64,000 nucleotides of DNA from Bimuria novae-zelandiae CBS 107.79 (GCA_010015655.1 ML976700.1:314390-378389); one strand, 5' to 3'. Positions 11,164 through 23,701 are shown, numbered from the stretch's first letter. The notes: generated from the sequence alone by a model not told the origin. Numbers and translations: made by a program.

Positions 11164-14100
11164 ATGTCTGTGTATGTAGACTCGGCTTGCACCTGACATA
11201 CACCACCTCTACCAACTTCCACGCTCGCGAGCGGGCATTGTCTAACATGTGTTCAGCTCCATCCCCGAGCTCGACGCTACCGTGCGCTCCTTCTACGAGG
11301 GCCGCGGCGAGACGCAGAAGCAGGCGCAAGCTACGCTCAACCAGGTAGGCGGGACACGCTTGTTTGGGCGTGTACAGAAGCTGACCTTGCCTAGTTCAAG
11401 GAGAACCCGGACGCATGGCTTCTCGTCGATCAGATCCTCCAAGAGGCGCAGTACCCACAGACAAAGTGTGCGTCAATCCCGTGTGTTGGTGTCTGGGCGC
11501 GTCGCTAACAGACCGCAGATTTGGGGTTACAGGTGCTCGACAATGTCATCATGACACGATGGAAGGTCTTGCCGCGCGACCAATGTCAGGGTGAGCTACT
11601 TTGCGTCACGGAGGGTTGGTAGGCCGGCAGCTGACACGCATAGGCATCCGCAACTTCGTCGTCAATTTCATCATCTCGCTGTCGAATAACGAAGACCGAA
11701 CCCAGATCGACCGCACTCTGCTCAACAAGCTGAACCTCGTCCTCGTATCCGTCCTGAAGCAGGAGTGGCCACACAACTGGCCCACATTCGTAAACGAGAT
11801 CATCTCGGCGTCCCATAGCAGCCTCCCCATCTGCGAGAACAACATGGCAATTCTCCGGTTGCTCTCAGAAGAGGTCTTCGATTTCTCCGAGGATCAGATG
11901 ACGTCCCAGAAGCGACGGGAGCTCAAGCAGAGTATGTGCGACGAGTTCACTTCGATATACCAATTGTGCTCCGAAGTCCTCCGAACCGCTACCGAGGCCT
12001 CGCTCATCCAGGCGACGCTGGAAACCCTCCTTCGGTTCCTGAACTGGATTCCTTTAGGTTACATTTTCGAGACCCCTCCGAGCGGTGCCAGCCTCATCGA
12101 GACACTGCGGAGCCGATTCCTCGACGTGCCTGAATTCCGCAATATCACGCTCAAATGCCTTACCGAAATCGCCGGTTTACACACTGAACCCGCTTACGAT
12201 GACAAGCTTGTCCAGATGTTTACGGAGACGCTAACCGCCATCGCGAAGATCATTCCGCTTACATTAGATCTCAAGAGCACGTATGCGCAGAGCAACAGTA
12301 GAGACCAGGAGTTTGTGCAGAATCTTGCCTTGTTTTTGACCAACTTCTTCACCATGCATTTGAACGTCATAGAGAACCTCATGAACCGCGACTTCCTTAC
12401 GCACGGCCACTTCTACCTCATCCGTATCAGCCAGATTGACGACCGCGAAATATTCAAGATCTGCTTGGAATACTGGACCAAGCTCGTGTCAGAGCTGTAT
12501 GATGAGATGCAGGCTCTACCTATCACAGACGTAAATCCTCTTTTGAACATGGGCATAGCGGCGGCCAATGGCGGTGCGCGAGATCCCGCCATGCTGGCAA
12601 ACTATCCACTACGCAAGCACAAGTACCAGGAGATTCTGTCCAATCTGCGCACCGTCATGATCGAGAAGATGGTTCGCCCCGAGGAAGTGCTTATCGTCGA
12701 AAATGATGAGGGTGAGATCGTTCGTGAATTCGTCAAGGAGAGCGACACCATTCAACTATACAAGTCAACGCGCGAATGTCTCGTCTTTTTGACGCATTTG
12801 GATGTGACCGACACCGAACAGATCATGTCCGAGAAGTTAGCGCGCCAAGTGGACGGAACCGAATGGTCGTGGGCCAACTGCAACACGCTCTGCTGGGCTA
12901 TTGGTTCGATATCCGGTGCCATGAACGAGGAGACCGAGAAGCGATTCCTTGTAACGGTCATCAAGGATCTCCTAGGTCTTACCGAAATGAAGCGTGGCAA
13001 AGACAATAAGGCGGTCGTCGCGAGTAACATCATGTACATCGTCGGCCAATATCCTCGCTTCCTGAAGGCCCATTGGAAGTTCCTCAAGACAGTCGTCAAC
13101 AAATTGTTCGAGTTCATGCACGAAACCCACGAGGGTGTACAAGACATGGCTTGCGATACCTTCATCAAGATCGCCAACAAGTGCCGGCGACACTTCGTTG
13201 CGCATCAACCCGGAGAGACAGAACCTTTCATCGACGAAATCGTTAGAAACCTTCGCAAGATCACAGGGGATTTGTCACCTCAGCAAGTACACACTTTCTA
13301 CGAGGCATGCGGCTACATGATCAGCGCCCAGGGTCAGAAGAGCATACAAGAGAGGCTCATCCATGATCTGATGGCGCTACCGAATGCGGCTGTAAGTATA
13401 CCTGCGGAAAACATTGTTTGCTACCTTACTAACCGCCGGACAGTGGGATCAAATTATCGCACAGGCAAACCAGGACCCCACCTCTTTACAAGATGGCGAA
13501 GTCATCAAGATTGTCGGCAACATCATGAAGACCAATGTGGCGGCCTGCAGTTCGATAGGCTCTTACTTCTATCCGCAAATTGGCCGCATCTACTTTGATA
13601 TGCTGACCATGTACCGCGCAAGCTCTTCGCTCATCGACGAAGCTGTTAAGCGTGAAGGTTGGTCTCCGTCCACGATTCGCCTATGCCGCAACTGACATGA
13701 CCAGGCAACATTGCGACCAAGATGCCGAGGGTACGAGGGCTGCGGACTATCAAGAAAGAGATCCTCAAGTTGATCAACACCTACGTCGAGAAGGCAGACG
13801 ACTTGGAGATGATTCACAACAACCTCGTTCCGAAACTCCTCGAAGCTGTGCTTCTCGATTACCGGGACAATGTTCCGGATGCCCGCGAAGCAGAAGTGTT
13901 GAATGTCATGACGACGATTATCAACAAGCTACATGTACGTTGGAGACCCAATCTGAGCAAACACATGATTCAACACATGGTTCGCCTCGCTGAGTAGGCT
14001 GTGGATGATATACTGACTAGCTCACAGAGTCTGATGGAAGATCAAATCATCAACATCATGGATGCCGTTTTCGAATGCACGCTCGATATGATCAACAAGG

Positions 14101-14862
14101 ACTTCTCAGAATACCCTGAACATCGAGTCGAATTCTTCAAGCTACTGCGAACCATCAACCTCCGCTGTTTCCCAGCCCTGCTCCGTCTAGACGCTCGATC
14201 GTTCAAGTTCGTCATCGATTCGTGCATGTGGGCAAGCAAGCACGACAACCGCGAGGTGGAGAGCGCAGGCCTATCGATGTGCTTTGAACTCATCTCCAAC
14301 ATGTCTGAAACTGATGCCCAGACGCGGAACGCCTTCTTCCAACAGTTCTTCTCCACGATCTTGCAGGATGTCTTCTTCGTCCTTACTGACAGCGATCACA
14401 AGGCAGGTTTCAAGTCACAATCCATGCTCCTCGCGAAGATGTTCTGGCTAGTAGAATCGGGCAAACTGGATGGACCCATTTACACACCGGAGATGGCAGC
14501 AGCAGGTACATCGAATCACGAATACTTACGGAACTTCGTCGGCAACCTGCTGTCCACCGCCTTCCCCAATCTTCAGACGTATGTGCCTTCTCACCTTCTT
14601 AGCGATGAGATCTAATTCGTATAGGGCTCAAATCGCTTCATTCATCGACGGACTCTTTGCGACTAACTCTGATCTTAACCGTTTCAAGGTCATTCTGCGG
14701 GACTTTCTCATTTCGCTCAAGGAATTCTCCGGTGACAACGCCGAACTGTTCACCGAGGAGCGCGAGGCAGCTGCCGCCAAGGCAAAGGAGGAGGAGCGAC
14801 AGCGGGCGATGAAGGTCGGAGGTCTCCTGAAGCCTTCGGAGATGGAGGATGACGAGCTGTGA
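11164..14862 (+). CDS. crm1: exportin-1 (CRM1), nuclear export receptor
   Basis: Nine exons: 11164-11171, 11257-11344, 11395-11467, 11519-11590, 11644-13391, 13444-13657, 13705-13934, 14028-14578, 14625-14862, giving 1073 residues, the usual CRM1 length. Exportin-1 is a HEAT-repeat karyopherin that carries proteins with leucine-rich export signals out of the nucleus with RanGTP. Visible family blocks are [12 protein letters not shown] in the N-terminal region, [15 protein letters not shown], and the NES-groove segment [14 protein letters not shown]. The cysteine there (about residue 497) is the leptomycin-B target in sensitive species. [15 protein letters not shown] and [13 protein letters not shown] follow. 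The start was chosen because an 8-nt first exon splices to give [18 protein letters not shown], which fits ascomycete CRM1 N-termini. Every junction keeps frame. The TGA at 14860 follows an acidic DDEL end and is followed by a further open frame, described separately. Confidence 0.96.
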
Positions 14863-14994
14863 CTTGACGAAGATCTTGATCCGAACACGGCGACGCGCAC
14901 TCCATTCGACAAGCCCGACGTAGATCTTGGAGCGACGGCAACCCCAACCAACAGCGCGGACAATCTCGATTGGTGGGACATATACGGGCCATGA
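14863..14994 (+). other. in-frame 43-codon extension after the CRM1 stop
   Basis: Directly after the CRM1 TGA (14860-14862) the same frame stays open for 43 codons to a TGA at 14992. The encoded stretch is acidic and protein-like (begins LDEDLDPNT, ends LDWWDIYGP) and resembles the acidic tail before the stop. The stop context is TGA CTT; TGA CTA is the known efficient readthrough context in fungi. It may be a readthrough extension, a former C-terminus cut by a recent nonsense change, or chance in a GC-rich 3' UTR. I see no intron that would skip the TGA. Confidence 0.35.
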
Positions 14995-16227
14995 ATGGAG
15001 ATGGATTATGGAATGTGAAAGGCGATAGATGATTGCATGCGCTCTTGAGAAGCGCCTGTTTTGACGCGACTTTTTCTTGATGGCTGGGCATTGGGCTACC
15101 AGAGGCTCTTCAGCTGCGTCTCAATACCCATACTTCCCTTGGAGGCGTTCTGAACCGGGCTTGCGTAGCGTAAAAAGACAGGGAGGATATTGCAAGCCTC
15201 GTCATGATATCCAATCGATGCATATGTACACTGGTTCTTCTCGTACTATAAGTGGTGAAACGTGACCGATCCGACCCCTCTCGCCCCTCTCGTCGCTGGC
15301 CAGCCAATTCAATGAGATCATGGGAGGAGTAGATATACCCAGGGGCTAGAGAGACGAAAGCCCTTCACGTGTCGAACCGTGATTTGCTTTTGCAGTGAAT
15401 GCATCTCCTCGGCTGTCGGTATAGAGAGCGGCATATAGGCAGTACTTGTAGAGTCCCCGGGGACCCTGCGGCGCAGCAAAGCTTGTCAAACACCCCACCC
15501 GAGACGTCATATTTAGGCGTACGAGACTTTTGACGATTTTTCCTGGGCCACAGACGAAGTGGACTCGATGCTGCAATTGTATCTCATTGGACTGAAGCAG
15601 CTTAGGTGGGTGGGTGCATGTATTGACGTAAGCAGATCTAACCCTGTACGGCACTCGGCTCGAGTGCGCCCTGCACTTCGCGGACCCACTCGCGAGCTCA
15701 TCGAAGAGCGTGCTCGAGTGCGCCCCTGCCATTGGTCTGCTGCAACCTCACCGTGAAGGACTCGACCCAAAAAGGTACACGCCAGCTACACCTGCACCGT
15801 CTCGTGGCCCTCCGAGAACGAGCGCTGCTTAGATGTGGGCTGCTCGTTAGCACCTGCCGTAGCTGCTGATGGTTGGGTGCGACGCAACTCTCTAGATCCG
15901 CGCAATTTCGTGGAATGCCCGGTCTAACAGCAGTGATCACGATTGCAGCCGCTGTATGCTTGCCTCTTTCGCCCGCGCTGTCTATTACTCCGACGCACAT
16001 CATCTGACTCAACCCCAGGATCTCTGTCGTCTATTCCGTATTTCTTTTTGTCGACATCGCTCACCAATCCCTGTGCGCTTGACCAGCAACACCTGGTGAC
16101 GCCCGACCTGTATGGTTAGATCCACGCGCCTGCTGGTCCAACGTAGCTCGCTTGTGGAGCATCAAGCTGTTCCCGTCAAGACCCGTGCTTCCACTACAGT
16201 TCCTGTCGCTCTGCTGTAGTCATCACC
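14995..16227. other. intergenic, CRM1 3' region and NUC-2 upstream region
   Basis: About 1.2 kb without a convincing gene; short frames on both strands lack recognisable features. One CACGTG at 15366-15371 matches the core bound by Pho4/NUC-1-type bHLH factors and lies about 860 bp before the NUC-2 start. A single hexamer in this length is not strong evidence of phosphate control. Confidence 0.35.
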
Positions 16228-19200
16228 ATGTATGTCTCACTCCAATGGACCCTCGTCCGCTCCGCGTTGTGGTGTTGAAGAAGTCTGCTTCGTCGACCAG
16301 TTTGGCTTCCAAAGACGAGCCTTCTGACACGTCACGTTTTTCTAGGAAATTCGGAAAAGATATACAAAAGCGGCAACTGGAGATTCCCGAATATGCCGCT
16401 AGCTTCGTGGACTACAAGGCCCTGAAGAAGGTATTTTTTGGTCCCACTACCGGCCATGCATATGCCGTACTTCTAACAATCCATAGCTGATAAAGAAACT
16501 GAGCACAACGCCAGTGATACCTGCCCAAGGACAGAACCATGGACATGTCGACCCCCAGACCTCTCTGCAGGCCAACAAGGCCACCTTCTTCTTCCGAGTG
16601 GTGAGCCTTTCCGGAGTTTGCTTGCCGTAGCCGTGCTCATTATGCGCCCAGGAACGAGAACTGGAGAAGGTAAATACCTTCTATCTCCAGAAGGAGGCCG
16701 AGGTACAATCATTGTCTGCTTGCTACGGTGCTTGTAGCTTACGTCTCGCCAGCTGCGCCTTCGTTTGACTACACTTCTTGACAAGAAAAGAGTAATGCAG
16801 CAGCATCCGCAGTCGGTCTCCAAGTCATCCTCCAGATACGTTGCTCTGGAAGAGGGCCTAAAACAATTTAGTATGGACCTGAACAAGCTTCAGGTGATTG
16901 GCTCTTGCGCCTATCTGTGAGCGAGCTAACCCTAGCTAGCAATTCGTCGATGTGAACGGTACCGCATTCTCAAAGATCTTGAAGAAGGTGTGTTGCCTTG
17001 AATTCCCTTCTCGCGGATAATACGCTAACAGAAATCAGTGGGACAAAACATCCAAGGTCGGACGCCATGCGTCGATAACACAACACTGGCTGACGTTCAT
17101 GCCAGTCCCGAGAAAAACAACTCTATCTTTCACGAGCCGTCGAAGTTCAACCCTGCTTCAATCGCGATGTTATCAGCAGCCTATCGGATCAAGCCACGCA
17201 GGCGCTGCTCGACTTCTCTGGATGGGCTGAAGGAGAGGGCATGCAGGCGCCGCAAGAGTCCACGCAGTCAAAAGTTTTCGAACCTTCAATAGAAGCCAAC
17301 CTCCAGCTCGACAACCAGATCGTTCAAGCCATCAACACCGCCAACACCATCCAAATCGAAGATTGTCTCAGTCGATTACAGAAACTCGGCGACGCACAGG
17401 AACGTATCACCCGAGCTTTCCTCAGCACTGTCGAAGTGGCCCCAGGGACAGCGTTAAAGGCACTCTTGGACACCAAACTGGTAAATCTCAAACAGGAAGA
17501 TGAGATCAATGAGCGGAACTGTCTCCACAAGGCTGCTATTCGCGGAAGACTAGAAGTGTTGAAGTTGGGTATTGACGGAGGTGTCGATGTACATGCGACG
17601 GATGTTTACGGTCGCATACCATTACACTATGCTGCTATGCATGGCCGTGTCGACCTTCTCCAACAGCTCATCAATACCGCGCCGGATACCGTCAACTTCC
17701 GAGATCAGGATAGGTTCACGCCACTGATCCACGCGATCGTGCATTCCCAGTTTGCATGTGTTCAGATGCTCCTGGAGAGCGGTGCTCATCTCACTCGTCT
17801 TGGTCCAGCGGAGCACATACCCCTCAATCTTGCCTGTCAATGGGGATCGATGGAAATCGTCGAGCTCCTTCTTCAGCGCAACCCAGAGATGCTTCCCGAT
17901 GCTGAAGGTCTGTACCCTGCTCATCTTGTGGCACGGTCAGGGAAGAACCCGCAGATGCTGTTATTGCTCAAGAAATACGGCGCAGACCTCGACCAGCCCG
18001 ATAAACTTTACCAATGGACGCCCCTTTTCCACGCCGCTAGCGAGGGGCATGTGGAGTGCTTGAAAACTCTACTTCAATGCCAGGTCGATGTTGGTGCTGT
18101 CGATGAGAAGGGCTTGTCAGCCATGTACTACGCAACATGGGAAGGTCACTTAGAATGTATCAAGTTGCTGTCTTCCGTTAGTAGCGGAGTCGGCGTCGGA
18201 GTGCAGCGTGGCCTTACTCCTCATGTGGCCACACCTACAGCCTCTGGGACCGCGCCAGGTCCGATGGAAACGGAAAACGACGTAGAAGGGATCCCAGACT
18301 TCATCTTGCCACCTCCGATCATACCTTTCAGACGATACGGCCACAATTTCCTGGACACCAAGACCTTCGTGGTGATCAGCTTCGAGAGAATGGGCAAAGA
18401 TGCGATTCGGTTCTACGACGAAACAAAGTACCCGGCAGCGAGATTGACAATCTCATCCAAAAGCTCTGACCTAATTCCTCGGAACGTTTTGCTCCCCGTA
18501 CAGGACGGGTTCAAGGTCTTTTCCTTCCAAATCGAAAACATCTCATCATTCTCGATAGATTTCGATGTGTACCCTACTATCGGGTCTAAGGTGATTGCTC
18601 GCAGCGTTGCATCCTCAAAGGTGTTCACGAAGCCAGGGAAAAGCACCGGTCAATGGCACCTAGAACTATTCGACCCTAGGTTGCGAGCGATTGGTCAGAT
18701 ATCTTTCGATTACCAGGTGGTGCAGCCCTTCCATGGAATACCGCTCGAGATCACGCATTTCGCTACATACTGGAAAGCGACGAGTCAACTAGATTCGCAG
18801 CCTCATACCCTTATCACTGGTTCCAGTCTGTCTGGAGAGTACGTCCGATTGTTTGTTCAGCTCACCGCTGACGGTGTTCCGATACTGTATCCTCGATGGA
18901 AGATCAGCCACGAAGATTTAGACGTCCCAGTCAACATTCTGACCCATGCGCAGTTTGCTGCTGTGGGTACTAGACAGAATCCGTCTGCTGCAGCGCAGCT
19001 CTCGAGTCTTCAGAACATGACATTTAGTGATATCCCGACAATCTACCAGATCCTCGCATCATCTTTCGCTACGCTCAAAGATGCTCTGGCTTCACTCCCT
19101 GCGCATATCCATGTCGAAGTGCATGTTCTCTTCCCGTCGCGGACGGAAGAAGAATGCCTGAAGCTTGGTCCTACCGAAGACATGAACGACTTTGCGGATA

Positions 19201-19828
19201 GGATTCTTTCCGTCGTTTTTGAACATGCTAGGGTCTTGAGGGGGCAAGGTGCGGGTGAGATTGATGGGACCCTCCGCAGCGTCGTCTTCAGTTCGTTCAA
19301 CCAGGACATCTGTACAGTAATCAACTGGAAGCAGCCAAACTGTAAGTATCGACGTGCCATCTGATATGGAAGTAGTGCTAACTCTAGACCAAAGACCCGG
19401 TACTGCTTTGCAATGAGCTTGGTGCTGAAGGTTCAACTTCACCTGGGGGCGCGTCGCACATGATTGAGAGCAGTGGGCGCACGCAAATTTCGGTCAAAGA
19501 AGCCGTCCAAATCGCCCGTGACAACAACTTCATGGGTCTCATATGCAGCTCTCGTCTCCTGGTAAGCTAATGTTCGGGCTTTGTATTGCCCAGCTTGTGT
19601 AAGCGTACTTGGAGACTGACAAAAGTGCAGAGTTTGGCCCCTGCCATCATTGATTCCATCAAGACCGCCGGGCTCGTTCTCGTCAGCGATGTTTCAAACA
19701 ACAATAGTACGCCTGAGGAGAGTCGTCTAAGAGTCGCAAGGCCTATCGGCGAGTCGATGCCGACGGGCGTCGACGGAATCTTGCATGGAAACGGGGTGCT
19801 AAGATTCAACGAGAGTATCGATATGTGA
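16228..19828 (+). CDS. nuc-2: NUC-2/Pho81-type SPX-ankyrin-GDPD phosphate-sensing CDK inhibitor
   Basis: Ten exons: 16228-16229, 16346-16430, 16487-16600, 16652-16702, 16753-16893, 16940-16987, 17039-17056, 17106-19341, 19395-19561, 19631-19828, giving 1019 residues (Neurospora NUC-2 is of similar size). In the known pathway this protein senses phosphate or inositol pyrophosphate through SPX and inhibits the Pho80/Pho85-type cyclin-CDK, freeing the NUC-1/Pho4 factor. Visible are an N-terminal SPX domain (starts MKFGK, then EIPEYAASFVDYKALKK; later FSKILKKWDKTSK), about six ankyrin repeats (roughly residues 245-465, for example YGRIPLHYAAMHGRVDLL), and a C-terminal GDPD-like region without the HRG catalytic motif, as in Pho81. 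The start codon is split: AT in exon 1, G in exon 2. A different start at 16242, reading directly into exon 2, is open but would add residues the family lacks. Confidence 0.92.
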
Positions 19829-20393
19829 GATGTTGAGGATGCCCTGGAGATGCTTGAGCAAGAAGGAAGTGGCGTGTGTTACCGCAGGGTGCATAGCATA
19901 GTGCGAGAAGCAGGGGGAGTCTCCGGGCACGTGGTGTCAAGATTTACGTTCAGATGAATGACGACGTGCATGGTGGAGTTTGACTGCGGATAGAGCGTTT
20001 GACCTCGGCTTCACATAGACTTTGGGCGGTCATCTGGATCTGGCTTAATAAAGAGAAGATTGTTGAGAAACCCTGATATACCTCGATAGACGAAGCGTTG
20101 AGAGGGTTCAAAAACAATTATCATACACGTTCAATCAGAAGTACCAAATGCACGGTTGTACTTTGCATCAACCTTTCCTCTAGCGACAGTAGCGGCCATG
20201 ACGTGCATGTGCACAGGACTGCAGGGATGCGGCGCGCTTTCCGCTATGCTTCGCGCTAAAGTTTTCCAAGGTGCCGTGTGCTATCGCGAAAAGTCTCGCC
20301 CCTCGATTGACATTCGCCCTTTCGCCGCTGCATCTGTATATCATGCCAATTCGATAAACAGATAAACGTTATTTCCCCGATGTTGCGCCCATC
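19829..20393. other. intergenic, NUC-2 3' region and kinase upstream region
   Basis: About 560 bp without a gene. It holds a likely NUC-2 polyadenylation signal at 20047, and a GC-rich stretch just before the next start. No conserved open frame is seen; the frame at 20156-20365 has no recognisable content. Confidence 0.4.
20047..20052 (+). terminator. AATAAA, probable polyadenylation signal of NUC-2
   Basis: A consensus AATAAA lies about 220 nt after the NUC-2 stop, at a plausible 3' UTR length for a fungal gene. Fungal poly(A) signals are loose, so this is tentative. Confidence 0.35.
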
Positions 20394-21935
20394 ATGACTG
20401 TCTTCAATGCTCTCTCTCCGCTGATACGGCGGTCTGGACAAGCGTCTTGGACCTGTCACTCTTGTCTTCGGCGGCAGGTGCCACAACCTCGGAACGGATT
20501 TGCAACGAAGATCAACCCTGGCGCAAGGCAGTCTGGAAATGGATCGAAGAATAAGAGGAGAAGAAGACTGGCTGTTGTCGGCGGTGGATTGGCGATAGCC
20601 GGGGTTACCGTTACGGTGAACGACGATGCAAAGCATGCTTATATCGCCGTACAGAGGAGTAGTAGGGTACTCTCGACGCTCTTCGTTAATGTGAAAGAGT
20701 GAGCGCACGCATTCCGCGTTACTAGAACTCCCGTGCTGACAGGCTGCGTGCAGCTACCGAGACACCCTGAAGAAGCACGAAGACGAAGGCTACGCCGAGA
20801 CGCTCAAAGCCTGCCACCTGCGCTGCGCAAAACGTACCCTCCGAACCCTCGAGCTGAATGGATCGATATTCATCAAACTAGGACAACATTTGAGCAGCAT
20901 GAACTATCTGCTTCCGAGCGAATGGTGCGATACGTTCATTCCATTGCAGGACAAATGTCCTGTGTCGTCGTACGAATCGATAAAGGGAATGGCGATGAAG
21001 GATGAGGGTACGGATTTGTCCGAGTATTTCTCGGAGTTTGAACAACTGCCTATTGGTGCAGCGTCGCTGGCGCAGGTTCACCGTGCGGTGATCAGGGAGA
21101 CCGGGCAGAAGGTAGCGGTCAAGGTTCAACATCCGGCCTTGGACGAGTGGGCAAAGCTGGATCTCGCCCTTACGCGATTCACATTCGAGACGCTCAAGTA
21201 CTGGTTCCCAGAATACGACTTGACGTGGCTGTCTGAAGAGATGGACAAATCGCTGCCGTTAGAGCTAGATTTCCGAGAAGAAGGGAAGAACGCGACGCGA
21301 GCGCGCGAGTACTTCTCACATGTCCATGATGCGCCAGTCATCATCCCTGAAGTCATTTGGGCGAAGAGAAGGATATTGGTCATGGAATACGTGAGCGGTC
21401 ATCGTCCAGATGATCTGGAGTACCTCGACTCCAACGGTATCGACAGAGACGAGGTCTCGGCCGCCCTTGCGCGTATCTTCAACGAGATGATCTTCGGTAC
21501 AAATGCGCCACTGCACTGCGACCCGCACGGTGGCAACATCGCGATCCGACACAACGCGTCTTCCCGCTCAGGCACAAATTTCGACGTCATCCTCTACGAT
21601 CACGGGCTTTACCGCGATATACCGATGCATCTGCGTCGCTCATACGCAAAGCTCTGGCTTGCGGTCCTAGACGCAGACGAGCCGCGCATGCGACAGTACG
21701 CACAGGAGGTTGCTGGCATCGGAGACGAACACTTCCCACTTTTCGCGAGCGCTATTACAGGACGCGATTACCGCGTTCTTGTAAACAGGGAGGGCGTGAG
21801 CAGTAAAAGAAGCAACCAAGAGAAGGAGGTCCTCACTGATGCGTTGGGCGATGGAATGCTAGAGAGCTTGATACAGTTGCTCGGGCAGGTTCCCAGAGTG
21901 ATATTGCTAATTTTAAAGACAAATGATCTCAGTAA

Positions 21936-21973
<38 letters not shown>

Positions 21974-22259
21974 CGGTCAATTGATGAAGATCTAACGATG
22001 CATAGCACGCTCTCTCGACGAGAATTTACACACGCGCCAGGGCCCTGTTCGGACGTTTCTCATCCTTGCACGGTATGCTTCAAGGACTGTGTACGAAGAG
22101 CAACTGGAGAATCTGAGTGGGAGATGGTTCTCGCCGAGTCATTTTTTGGCTTTCCTGAGGGCGTGGAGTGCGCATATGAGGGTCGAGCTGAAGCTTGAGG
22201 CCTACGAGGCGTTTCTGAAGGTCAGGGCGTTGTTAGGGATGCAGCAGATGGCCCCGTGA
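20394..22259 (+). CDS. ABC1/ADCK-family mitochondrial kinase-like protein (Mcp2/Cqd2 type)
   Basis: Three exons: 20394-20698, 20754-21931, 22006-22259, giving 578 residues. The UbiB/ABC1 family are atypical kinases or ATPases. The yeast relatives Cqd1 and Mcp2/Cqd2 sit in the mitochondrial inner membrane and affect coenzyme Q distribution and lipid homeostasis. The N-terminus is rich in Arg and Ser without acidic residues, as in a mitochondrial presequence, followed by a hydrophobic segment (LAVVGGGLAIAGVTVTV, about residues 63-79). Family hallmarks are the KxGQ motif in FIKLGQHLSSMNYLLP, the alanine-rich loop PIGAASLAQVH, the lysine in VAVKVQHP, the catalytic LHCDPHGGNI and the metal-binding YDHGL (DHG in place of DFG). 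Exon 3 gives a typical C-terminus (TRSLDENLHTRQGPVRTFL). Intron 2 opens with a long TC repeat. Confidence 0.92.
21938..21971 (+). repeat. (TC)17 microsatellite inside an intron
   Basis: An uninterrupted run of 17 TC units starts within a few bases of the GTAAGT donor (21932) of the second intron of the ABC1-kinase gene. It makes up nearly half of this 74-nt intron. Branch-like CTAAC lies at about 21992 and the acceptor at 22004-22005. Confidence 0.95.
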
Positions 22260-23701
22260 GTCCGACCTTGCATCAAGAAACAGTCACTTGATGAGAGAGT
22301 TTAGGATTGAGTGGTCATGGGAGGCCATGGGAAGCTCTGTGCATTGGAGATGGGGTACACGCACGCGATAGAGGCTCGCACGGTGAGAGACAGGGGCAGA
22401 AATGCGTTACGTCGAAGCCGCGTGTGGCAATATGGCGGTGCGACGTTTGTAGAAGGGCCGTGCATTCAATTGCAGAAGACATCTTTCCTCACTCGATATG
22501 ATTTCCGTGGTCAGGCTTTGCTTACGCGCCAGGAGGTCGCGCATGATATGTATGGTCGTGCAAAGATCATGTTGCTGCTCGAGTGCAGGTGAGGCATTTC
22601 TCACGTGCTCCACCGCAGGCCGGGGCTGGACCGGAGTAACCTCTTTCAAGATACGTGCCCATTAGACAGTATTGGGAATGGGTCAAGAAAAAGGTCGTCT
22701 CGCCACTCATTTGAGAATATTTAATGATCTGACTCTGTTGAGATGCAGCGCTTTCTACTGGTGGGTCTGACTCAGTTAATTGTAAAGCATCAGTGATCTT
22801 TTCACTTCCAAAACTTGAGGAATGAAATGATTTGTAACTAGTTTGCGAAGTTTCGAAGCAGAAAGAATATGTGTTCTTCATGCGTGATGCATCGATGAGC
22901 CTCGGCTGCATTTCAACACCCGATGTAGGCCTGTTTGACGCTTCGTTTACAGAGCGTTTGATGGTGACACGCTTGGTAGTCTTGAGTGCGCAGAACCGTC
23001 ACAACACAAACAGAAGGTTTATTCGACATAAAGTTTAACTGAAATATTATGTTCTATCCAAACTGTTTTGCAAGTAAGGCTGGGCTGCACGGTAGTCCAG
23101 GACAGGCGAACCATGGACCTAAGTCGCTGCTATCCACGGCTTGACATCAACCTTTATGCATGACGGACCCTCCCGCCATATTCTCGGACACGTGTCTCGA
23201 ATGCAAATTTTTGCACCAAGTGAATTGGAGTATCTGTCGACTGGGTCTTTCTCGTTCCAAGATTTTGAGAGGTTCGCGAACGGTTCGGTTCGTCGCAGAG
23301 TTACGAGACAAGTGGGGTGGGGTTCGCGCCAAGGCAGCAGGAAGGCACCGCCGCCGTAGACAACAAGAAGCAGGCGGCTATCCGCCACGACACCACGACC
23401 CGAGCAGCCGTGGCGAGAGCTTCCCGTGTATTTGGCAGCGATTGTTAAGGGTTGGCTAAGCGTTGACTGCGCATTGCACGGCCGTTACGCTGCCGGGTGC
23501 CCGGACTGCCGCCGCCGCCTTTGAACGCACGGCCGTGACCGCACTGCAGTCTGCACCGCCTCCTCCACTGCACGTCTTGGACGAGTCGCGCCTGCTGGCC
23601 GACCAAAGACAGCATCACTGGCCCCCTCAGCGGCACTACGACCTACCTGCGCGCGAGCTCTGTGACCCGCTTCGTAACGCAACCGACCGTATCTGTACAT
23701 C
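22260..23701. other. intergenic, no gene recognised
   Basis: About 1.4 kb between the ABC1-kinase gene and the HECT-ligase gene. Several 60-115-codon open frames exist on both strands (for example 22311-22592 and 23463-23786), but none shows a domain, a convincing splice structure or a family match. From about 23400 the DNA is GC-rich and is likely promoter and 5' leader of the ligase gene. Confidence 0.4.

Noticed and set aside
10764..11348. 194-codon + strand frame over the CRM1 start
   Set aside because: It crosses CRM1 exon 1 and exon 2 in a wrong frame, in GC-rich DNA; low complexity and no domain.
15366..15371. CACGTG as a NUC-1/Pho4 site controlling nuc-2
   Set aside because: It is a single hexamer about 860 bp upstream; other CACGTG copies occur in the window at unrelated places (for example 19928), so it has no weight alone.
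18300..19828. NUC-2 C-terminus as an active glycerophosphodiester phosphodiesterase
   Set aside because: The HRG and metal-binding motifs of active GDPD enzymes are not visible; the domain is degenerate as in Pho81.
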